Shown here: one piece after another, positions 56,601-64,000 of the stretch
Layout of the letters: the number at the start of each line of letters is the position of its first letter
Position numbering within the stretch: the first letter of the stretch is position 1
Origin: Sphaerolaimus hirsutus
Taxonomy: Eukaryota; Nematoda; Chromadorea; Monhysterida; Sphaerolaimidae
Length of the DNA: 64,000 nucleotides
NCBI GenBank assembly: GCA_964036195.1
Contig: OZ038457.1
Coordinates: 16,147,147 to 16,211,146 of the forward strand
Direction of reading: 5' to 3'
The notes under the pieces: model-generated
What the model was told of the DNA's origin: nothing
The model's input: the letters and a program-made list of their open reading frames with translations, nothing else
Databases searched by the model: none
Made by a program: the position numbers and the translations under genes

Positions 56601-59600
56601 TCAAGTGAAATGTCAAGTCAAATGTCAAGTGACAAATTTCAAGTCAAGTGACAAATTTCAAGTGAAATGTCAAGTTTAATGTCAACTCATTAATTTCAAG
56701 TCAAATATCAAGTCATATGTCAAGTCAAATTTCAAGTGATAAATGTCAAGTCAAATTTCAAGTTTAACATCAAGTGATAAATTTCAAGTGAAATGTCAAG
56801 TTTAATGTCAAGTGATAAATGTCATGTCAAATGTCAAGTAATATGTCAAGTAACAATTTTCAGGTGATACCTGTCAAGTTGTTTATGTCAAGTGAAAACT
56901 ATCAGGTGAAAAAATGGCAAGCAGTTCATGTCAAGTCATAAATATCAAGTGATGCCATTCAGTCATAAATGTCAAGTGGTTTATGTCAAGTTATTGTCAA
57001 GTGGGTAATTTCAAGTCATAAATGTCAAGTGATAACTTTAAGGTTCTAAATGTCATGTTGAAAATCTTTTGAATCTTAGTATTTGGCTTCTTCTTGACTA
57101 TACATTGTATTGCTCAGTGCCACATTTGACATTTGCTTGATTTGCAATAACTTATAAAATTTGTGCCTGTGGCCCTCAAAAAGAAGTATATCCCATAAAA
57201 AATGGCTAAAGCCAACAAAAAGTGGACGCTGCACCTAAACATGTGTATTTATGCTTTTTGTATCTTTAATGATTGCAGCACTTTGACACAGCTCACACTG
57301 CCATGCAAAAGTTTGGTGAAATTGTTTCTTGTGATGCAGTTTGCTGTGTTGATAGCCTATATTATTAGCATTTGTATACATTTCCCTTGATATACATCTT
57401 TTGATAGCTCAATAAGAAAATGGCATGGTATATGATATATTACTTTTGTGCATTGAAAAGCATACACATGTTTAGGTGCAGCGTCCACGTTTTGTTGGCT
57501 TTAGCCATTTTTTATGGGATATAGGCTTTTTCAGGGCATAGAAGGAAGACTGGGGAGAAAAATCGCTAAAAGTAGGTGTAAAATAGCTAAAAATGGGTAT
57601 ACAAGAGCATATAGTACTTCAAATAGCTGAAAATATACAGTTAGATGCATGAACTAGTGATTTTGGAGGTGAAAATCTATATATAGGTATGAAAAATAGC
57701 GATTTTGAGCGAAAATTGGGGTATAGTTTCTGAAAAATCGCTCCAGATAGGTAGATAGCTGGGCGATTTGGGGGGGGGGTTAGGGGGTAGTAGCCCAAAA
57801 TTTTGCCTCCGGGATAGATAGATAGCTGAGCGGCCTCCGGGATAGATAGATAGCTGGGCGGTTTGGGGGGGGGGGTAACCCCCCCCATTCGAGACCCCTG
57901 CTGTAGTATATAATATCGAACCAATGTGCTCCCACATACTTCTACAGTGTGATCCACCACTGTCAATGGATTAGCCTTCTATTATAACCTATTACAAGTG
58001 CTATTCCATGCAAAACTTGACTTGAAGTCACGAACATTTGACAAAAGGTGATATATGTAACAAGTCAACAAAAATGGATATTTTTGATGTAAATCACTTT
58101 TTGACATTCTATGGCTACATTTAACATCACAAAATACTGGCAATAGTCATGGTAATATACCTGGATATGTTGACTCATAACCATATTTGGGAGCTTTGAA
58201 AAACGTTTTAAATTTTTAAAAAATGTTTTAAATTAAAAAAAATGTTGTTGTTTTTAAAACAGGGTCGTTAACAAAACATTTTTTGGCCATCCCTATAAGC
58301 ATGGTGCTGTCGGGCCAGCGTTAAACTTTTAAATGCAATTTTAAGAATCAAAATATTTGGATATGTGCACTTTTGGAATGAATGTCCTTAAGTGCAGCTT
58401 CAGGCATCCACACAATGCTGACGGCAAATTGTTTTGGATACTATCCCTAAGGCACCCCCCCCCCCAAATCGCTCAGCTGTCTATCTACCTGGAGCGCTTT
58501 TCGAGTAATTTTTCATAACTTTTTATATTTTTTCACCTTCGAAATCGCGGTTTCTACACACGTGTAAACCTCAATAGGAACTCAGTCCAAAGCGATGATT
58601 ACAAATGAGTAACAGTTATGTCAAATCTCATTTAAACCTGACACGGTTACCTACAGTTGTTTCCGAGGGAGAAGCAGTAACTGTTGACAGAATTTTTTAA
58701 AGAATGTCACTACACTGGGTCCTTTCAGGCGCGACCCTGTTCTCACGGAAACACCCACTTGCATGCTGGCTTTCTTCAATGGTAATGTGCTTTGCCGGCG
58801 GTTTGTTAGCCAACTTGCTGTTAGGCGAGCCGCCCTTGGATGCTGTGAAACGCACCGACGATATTATGCTCGCCACGTTCATTTGGTTTGTTCGGTGTTT
58901 TTTTTGTAAATATTCCTTTGTGTTCCTGTGCAGCGGTTCAATATTGCTGTTTTGTTGCAGGTATTTGGTTTTCTATTCACCATTTGATGGGTATTTCAAG
59001 TTATGCAGACTCACCCCAGTTAAAGTGGCGCTGGCAGTACTCAAGGTTTGTCCAGAAGTTTGTCGATCTAGTTGATAATAGTTTGGCTGTCGCTTATTAG
59101 GGCCCCCACACGCTACTTGACATCGACACCAAATGTCAACTGGTGTCGTTCCGATACAAAGCTTGCTGACGGGTCGACGAACGACGTTCAAACGCAAGCT
59201 TAGAATTGGGAACGGAACCAGTTGACATTCGGTGTCGATGTCAACTAGCGTGTGTGGGGCCTTAGAGAACACCTGTCTCTTCAAATGTAGGATACACAGT
59301 TCTTTCTGTCACTTGAAATTCACATTCCTTGGGATTCTGCATTGACAAAATGTGTAATTTGAAGAAAGAAAAATCACAAAGCTGCAAGCGCTTGCGCAAA
59401 ATTGTTTTCAATTTAGAATTGAACGAAAAAGGTTTTTTTTTGAGGACCCCGTTAACAAAACGTTTGATAAAGCGACTACCTACCCTACTTTTGTGATCAA
59501 TAGCAATCATGAACTGGTGAACTGGTAAAGTAAGCCAACACAGGAGACGCAACGAGCGCACAAAGTGCACCACGGGGTGCTGCACTCGGCCAAGCTGTAC

Positions 59601-62600
59601 CCGAGCAGCTACGTGATCATCCTGGTGGTGGGCACGGTCAAGGGCGCCGGCAGCGGCATCATGCGCACCGTGGAGCAGCTCGTCCGCGGCGTGTGGGTGC
59701 CCACCAGCCACGAGATGCTCAGGCCTACCTTGTGAGCCACGTGTAGCTTTGAGTTGCATCTATCTATTTCTCAGATGTTATTTTGAAGAAAGTAAGCGCA
59801 ATTTGAAAAAATCGGGCTGCAAAAACAGATTTTTGACCAACCCAGTTACCAGTCACAAATCCTGTAAAGCAGTGGCGTAGCCAGGGGGGGGGGCGGGGGG
59901 GGGGGCCGCCCCCCCCCCCCTTCCGGGGTGAGACATGGAAATGTAAGGAAATGTGTTCTCCTGCAACGATTTCGGGGTCAATTTTCAAAAATTTTGCGCG
60001 CAAGCGCGCATTTTTGCTTCACATTACAGGCATTTTTACTTCACAGGTTGCGATTGCCACAAGCTGGGTAAAAATGCACTCAATTGTGTCCATGTTGCTG
60101 TATGTGTATGTAAATTACATACATTTACAGCGGTATGTGACGCCAATGGCGCCATATCGCGGCGCCTACGAATGGCGCCAACACCATGGCGTGGCGCCTA
60201 CGAATGGCGCCATCGCCATGGCGCCAATTCCCTACTATAGGGGTCAAATTTTAGGGGGGGGGGGCGCCGCCCCCCCCCCCGTTCGCCGGGCTCCGTAAAC
60301 AATCCGCCCCCCCCCGCTCAAAAATCCTGGCTACGCCACTGCTGTAAAGTGTAAAAGATCAAGGAAAATGTCATGTAAATATGTTGTGTAAAAGATCCTG
60401 TAAAGTGTCAAATGTCATGTAAAAGACCCTGTAAAGTGTCAAATGTCATGTAAACGATCTTGTAAAGTGTCATGGCTCATGGGTATCCTAATTTTTTGCA
60501 TCATATACAAATCTGTTGTTTTTTGCATCCAAATCTTACTTTGTGGATTCGTTTACAAAAACACGAATTTGGATACGATACAATAATATTTGTATTCACA
60601 CAGAGACGTATCCAGGATTTTTGAGCGGGGGGAGCTGCTTGTTTACGGAGGCCGGCGAGGGGGGGGGGGTGCTCAGCCCCCCCCCCCTAAAATTTTAGCT
60701 ACATGTGGCGGAATGGCGCCATGGCGCTTGCGCCATTAGTAGGCGCCACGCCATGGCGCCAATGGCGTTGGCGCCAGCGCCATGGAACGCTGTATATGTA
60801 TGTAAAAATACATACAAAACAGCAAAAAGCACAACATTGAGTGTATTTATAACGATTTTCGGCCACATGTAGCAAATCTGATGATAGTACCTTATGTCTG
60901 GGGAAGAATGCGCGCTTGCGCGCAAAAATTTTTACACTGACGTTGAAAAGTCGCAATTTCCGGTCACTTTTTTGTCTCACCCCGGGAAGGGGGGGGGGGG
61001 CTGCAGCCCCCCCCCGCCCCCCCTGGATACGGCCCTGTATTCACATAACACACGAGTCTTTTACATGAAACATAACATTTTGCAGGGTCTTTTACATGAC
61101 ACATGGCATTTACATGACATGGGATGGCTTTTACATGACACATGACAGAGTATGGGACTGCCCCCAGAGTAGCGCCATTTAGAGTTCGATATACCCTATT
61201 CCTGCACTCGCAGTCAGACGAAAGCGTGCGCGCTGGCGAGCGTGGTGTTCTTGCTGGAGAAGCGCGACGCCATTGCCGCCCCGCACGAGTTGATCTATCT
61301 GGGTGTCGCTGGTGAGTACGGCAGCAAAGTGGAATTTTTAGCTCAATGGCATTTGGATTTGATTCCAATGGCCACTGCCGCTGGACATATAATTTTGCTT
61401 AATTTCAGGTTTTATGGTCTACTTTAAGCTGTCGGGCATTCTGTTGGGTATCCACGACCCGTTCGCTCCATTCGAGAATCTGTTCTGCGCTGTCGCCATG
61501 GGCGGAATTTGGGATGCACTCAGGTGAACTATTTATGTGTCTTGCTGGAAGTATCATTGATTTATAATTGACTGGGGTTTGTTTTTTCATCGCGGTAATT
61601 TTTGCCGTGCTGAGAATGTTTGGCAAGCGATTTTTTTTAAATTTATTTCAGAAAATCGCAACACCTGGTCCGTTTAAAAAATAGATTTTCTCCATCCCTA
61701 GTACTGAGGCTACGCGCACTCTGTGGTCAATGATCAACTATAATTTTTGTTTTAAACGTCTCTCCCTTCGTGTCGCCGTCAACGCAACTTTTGTTTCCGC
61801 TATCTAGGCACGGCATAAAATGTTCCCACTGAATAAAACTCGTTCAAACAGATTTTACTTTTGACCGATAACTTGCTTTCCCGGTGGTTAACTAGTGTGC
61901 GCCGTTGCTGCGTTACCATGTGTAATGCTAAGAATAAATATGAAACGGGCAACACACATTACTATTTATAACTATTTATTTACAAGTAGGCGGCCGCGCC
62001 CGTCCCCGGGCGTTTTTACGATGTGTCCTTTCAACGGGTATAATATAAATATATATATATATTTTTATACCGTACTTCGTCGAAATACCCCCATGGGGTT
62101 TATTTTTCCAGAATGGAAATTTTAGGGGGGTATTTCGAGGGGGCTTATCCTTGGGGGTTATTTTTTCGCTAGAAATTTTCGTGAAATTAGTAGTAGACAA
62201 TACATAACATGCCAATAACCAGTAATAAATGTGACGAAATAAGATATATTTGGGAATTTTAACGTACATCGCTACTTACACTAGGTAAATATATGTGTGG
62301 CTGCGGTATAAACCATCAGCAATGAATACATCATGTACGTTGCATACATGATGTACATCGTTTCATACGGGGGGTATTTCGAGGGGGGGTATTTTTCCTC
62401 AACTCGAAAAGACCTGGGGTATTTCTTGGGGGGGGGGTGGTTATCGACTCATGGTAATACAAAGAATACGATAACAAAATGTCAATTTTTGCAAGTTGCA
62501 ACTATACTTAAATACCTATCTATGTTCTTGCCAAAAAGTGATGCTTCAGAGCCAAATTGAAATAGACACCAACTAGACCAAACTGGAATAAAATAAAATT

Positions 62601-62777
62601 CCAGTAGTCAAAAGAGACTGCCGCGCTCGACCGTATAAACCAATACCATAAAAACGCAGTCGGGCGATCGCCGCGTCACGCGAGCGCCGTGCCGCGGCAA
62701 CTGTGCAGGCACCCGACCCCAACACTGCCGCAGTGGGACCTGCGCCCGCTGTTCAGGAGCCCAAGAAGGACCTCTGA
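53694..62777 (+). CDS. TMEM38: TRIC trimeric intracellular cation channel (TMEM38)
   Basis: Exons 53694-53823, 58729-58885, 58961-59045, 59544-59731, 61214-61311, 61409-61523 and 62660-62777. All junctions are GT-AG and in phase; 891 coding bases give 296 aa, the usual family length. Signature segments: FLLDTATSVSRLKMYPYFDA (N-terminus), FSRKHPLACWLSSMVMCFAG, YLVFYSPFDGYFKL, the basic lipid-binding helix LKETQRAHKVHHGVLHSAKL, the glycine-rich VGTVKGAGSG, and YFKLSGILLGIHDPFAPFEN. The protein ends in KKDL, which fits the KKxx ER-retrieval rule. TRIC channels sit in ER/sarcoplasmic reticulum membranes and carry K+ counter-current during Ca2+ release. The 4.9-kb first intron is packed with repeats, but no exon is damaged. 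Confidence 0.96.
54433..54653. mobile_element. hAT-type MITE, TAGGGTTCAAATGGGATCCC termini, copy 1
   Basis: Ends TAGGGTTCAAATGGG and CCCATTTGAACCCTA with the 8-bp duplication CATAGCAC (54425-54432 and 54654-54661). The interior is CCCGATCCCGAAATCTC repeats. In TMEM38 intron 1. Confidence 0.9.
54663..55084. mobile_element. hAT-type MITE, TAGGGTTCAAACGGGATCCC termini, copy 2
   Basis: Ends TAGGGTTCAAACGGG and CCCGTTTGAACCCTA with the 8-bp duplication ATAGCACC (54655-54662 and 55085-55092). Its target overlaps the right duplication of copy 1, so one element inserted exactly at the edge of the other. The interior is again CCCGATCCCG repeats. Confidence 0.9.
55100..56220. other. TMEM38 intron 1, repetitive non-coding sequence
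   Basis: Contains a GATAGATAGCTGAAAA and CTCCTCCGGAGG stretch (about 55490-55540) shared with copies near 39000, 57750 and 58450, a GC-rich hairpin (about 55565-55630, GGTGGGCGCG against CGCAAGCGACCCACCC), and a (GTT)9 microsatellite at about 55820. No exon is supported. Confidence 0.5.
56240..57060. repeat. Degenerate ~14-bp tandem repeat AAGTGATAAATGTC
   Basis: About 55-60 units of TCAAGTGATAAATG / TCAAGTCAAATG type in direct tandem over 0.8 kb, in TMEM38 intron 1. Unit length varies between 11 and 17 bases. Confidence 0.9.
57187..57523. mobile_element. Inverted-repeat element with ~65-bp arms
   Basis: The left arm (TATATCCCATAAAAAATGGC, then AGTGGACGCTGCACCTAAAC) and the right arm (GTTTAGGTGCAGCGTCCACG, then GCCATTTTTTATGGGATATA) are nearly perfect inverted copies. 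The ~200-bp centre is non-coding. In TMEM38 intron 1. Confidence 0.85.
57524..58728. other. Remainder of TMEM38 intron 1
   Basis: Holds a GGGATAGATAGATAGCTGGG / GGGGGGGTTA repeat cluster (57740-57895) and an inverted partial copy near 58450-58500. Nothing coding is seen before the exon 2 acceptor at 58728. Confidence 0.5.
59101..59262. mobile_element. Palindromic MITE, GGCCCCCACACGCTA termini
   Basis: The ends GGCCCCCACACGCTACTTGA and TCAACTAGCGTGTGTGGGGC enclose a second inverted pair, GACACCAAATGTCAACTGGT against ACCAGTTGACATTCGGTGTC. It is flanked by TTAG-like sequence on both sides. Relatives are at about 25827-25975 and 30186-30636. In TMEM38 intron 3. Confidence 0.75.
59870..60341. mobile_element. 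hAT-type MITE, GGCGCC-rich family, copy 3
   Basis: Termini CAGTGGCGTAGCCAGG and CCTGGCTACGCCACTG, perfect 8-bp duplication CTGTAAAG (59862-59869 and 60342-60349). It landed in the arm of a GTAAAGTGTC-type foldback. The interior matches copy 2 closely (G/C runs, ATGGCGCC palindromes). In TMEM38 intron 4. Confidence 0.92.
60350..61165. mobile_element. Foldback of the CAGTCCCA / GTAAAGTGTC family, split by hAT MITEs
   Basis: The left arm carries AAAGACCCTGTAAAGTGTCA units (60350-60480) and ATCCAAATCTTACTTTGTGG. The right arm carries ATTTTGCAGGGTCTTTTACA, ATGACACATGAC and ends TATGGGACTGCCCCC (to 61165). The element at 60601-61037 separates the arms and the one at 59870-60341 interrupts the outer left arm, which begins near 59850. 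Confidence 0.65.
60601..61037. mobile_element. hAT-type MITE, GGCGCC-rich family, copy 4
   Basis: Termini CAGAGACGTATCCAGG and CCTGGATACGGCCCTG, 8-bp duplication TATTCACA (60593-60600 and 61038-61045). In inverted orientation it is very similar to copy 1 at 6848, including the CGCGCAAAAATTTTT and CGGTCACTTTTTTGTCTCAC-like segments. In TMEM38 intron 4. Confidence 0.92.
62068..62450. mobile_element. Probable CCGTACTTCGTCGAAATACC MITE, right end unclear
   Basis: The left end TACCGTACTTCGTCGAAATA is followed by CCCCCATGGGG and GGGGGTATTTCGAGGGGG units as in the family at 6391. The right terminus is not clearly identified. In the last intron of TMEM38. Confidence 0.5.
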
Positions 62778-64000
62778 GCCATTTGTGGCTTTTGTGGTGA
62801 CTCAGGCTAATTACGCATGTAGACCCATCACGCATGTAGCCGCCATTCGTAGGCGCCACGCCGTGGCGTCATTGGTGTTGGCACTGGCACCAGGAACCGA
62901 TGTTTATGTATGTAAATATTCATAATATAAAACGAAATGAGCACGATAGAATGAATATTGAAGGATTTGTGTCTATGGAGGCCAATCTGCTGACAATACC
63001 AAGTGCATGGTTGAAATTGTTCCACATACGTTGAAGAAATTACAGGAAAAGTTGCATTTCCCGGGATTTTTCAGGTCTGTGATGGGCCTACATGCGTGAT
63101 GGGTAACATAACATGCCTACATGCGTAATGGCACAGGTTCGTTGTGCTGAGCGAATGTCTTGCTCAACTCGTCTGGGGGGTAATTCGAATGTCAGCTTCA
63201 GGGCAGCTATGTTTGCAAATGTTTCTAACTGAATTTCATAGGTTATATTTTGCTCTGTGGATGCATGTAATTTTGTAAAATTAGTGATGGGGGAGTGCCA
63301 CAGCGCTTTCGCCAACGTGCCATTTTAGAGATGCACTAGATATAGTCTACTGACGGTGCATCTTACAATGAAATCTACCATATCCCATCTGAATAAACGA
63401 ACAAACATAAAAAATTACTTATCAGTTCACATTTCTCCCTCCCACTTGGGTGAATTTGGTTCACAGTTTTTCACGTAACCTTATTAATCAAAATATGGTA
63501 GCATTTATTGTGTAGCCTTCTGTCCATCCAGTATATCAAAAAGCGCCGTGACGCTTGATTTTTGACAGAATACGGTGGCACACGAAATTTATGCGCTTTT
63601 TGCATCGATTGTGGCTAAAATGATTGCAATCGTTTTTTCTCAGTTTTCGCCTGCGTGTATTTTAATATCGTGTTGTTGTGTTCTTTTTTTAAGATCTGGA
63701 GTTTTCAGCTGAGAATTACTTGACGTCAAAAAAGCACTGCCGCTGTCCATTTTGATATGCAATATTCACCTGAAAACATATGTATTGTCTTTACAGCCAT
63801 TTGAATTATTCGCTACATTTTGGGAGTTCATAGACGCTAACATATTTTTATGTACCGTACCGTATTCACTTGTTGATCAAAATACGGTGCCAATGCTTCT
63901 AAAATTGGCACATCTCGATCGCGTGTTATTTGAATCTCGCACCGTTGCACATTGTCTACTTATCTGAACACCGAGTTTGCCTGGAAATGAAGGCATAACC
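62778..64000. other. Downstream of TMEM38, no gene seen
   Basis: The first 150 bases contain a fragment of the GGCGCC-rich hAT MITE (GTAGGCGCCACGCCGTGGCG at about 62848). The rest is AT-rich; an AATAAA occurs near 63392. No exon-like frame is supported to the window edge. Confidence 0.45.

Overview
This is a window of nuclear DNA from an invertebrate animal, possibly an arthropod; I cannot name the species from sequence alone. The evidence is GC-rich spliced exons with GT-AG introns in an AT-rich background, metazoan membrane-protein genes, a BEL/Pao LTR retrotransposon, and very dense small inverted-repeat transposons. There is one 200-base assembly gap (34211-34410).

Five host genes were assembled exon by exon; reading phase was checked at every junction. 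(1) A GDP-fucose transporter of the SLC35C1 type runs off the left edge (minus, 1-1770, six exons, 257 codons visible). (2) Lysine-rich single-pass membrane protein A (minus, 4493-22506, seven exons). A complete BEL/Pao element sits in its largest intron. (3) A type II membrane glycosyltransferase of the nucleotide-diphospho-sugar transferase (PF03407/GT77-like) kind (minus, 22831-28837, ten exons, 430 aa). (4) Lysine-rich single-pass protein B (minus, 38287-51246, seven exons, 589 aa if intact) with a C-terminal globular region I do not recognise. Its penultimate exon is split by a 1.7-kb inverted-repeat element. (5) A complete TRIC cation channel, TMEM38 (plus, 53694-62777, seven exons, 296 aa, C-terminal KKDL). 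A and B look like paralogues: short N-terminus, one membrane segment, KKK, then charged low-complexity repeats. B and TMEM38 are divergent neighbours. Most of the encoded proteins belong to the ER/Golgi membrane system.

The BEL/Pao element (9138-21693) has two 1302-bp LTRs that differ at one position I could find, and a 5-bp target duplication (AGTTC). It encodes Gag, protease, RT, RNase H, integrase and a retrovirus-like envelope glycoprotein. The envelope region begins in the same reading frame as the integrase C-terminus, and the coding region is broken by three frame changes.

The rest is mostly repeats, many resolved to exact ends: hAT-type elements with perfect 8-bp target duplications (several nested or adjacent), a mariner-type MITE family with TA duplications and the terminus CCGTATTACCTCGAA, long foldback palindromes built on GTAAAGTGTCAAATGTCATG, a GGCACCCC minisatellite (42.0-43.5 kb), and a higher-order AT-rich satellite (43.5-47.3 kb). 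A segmental duplication beside the gap shows an empty site for one hAT element. I found no rRNA, tRNA or CRISPR features.
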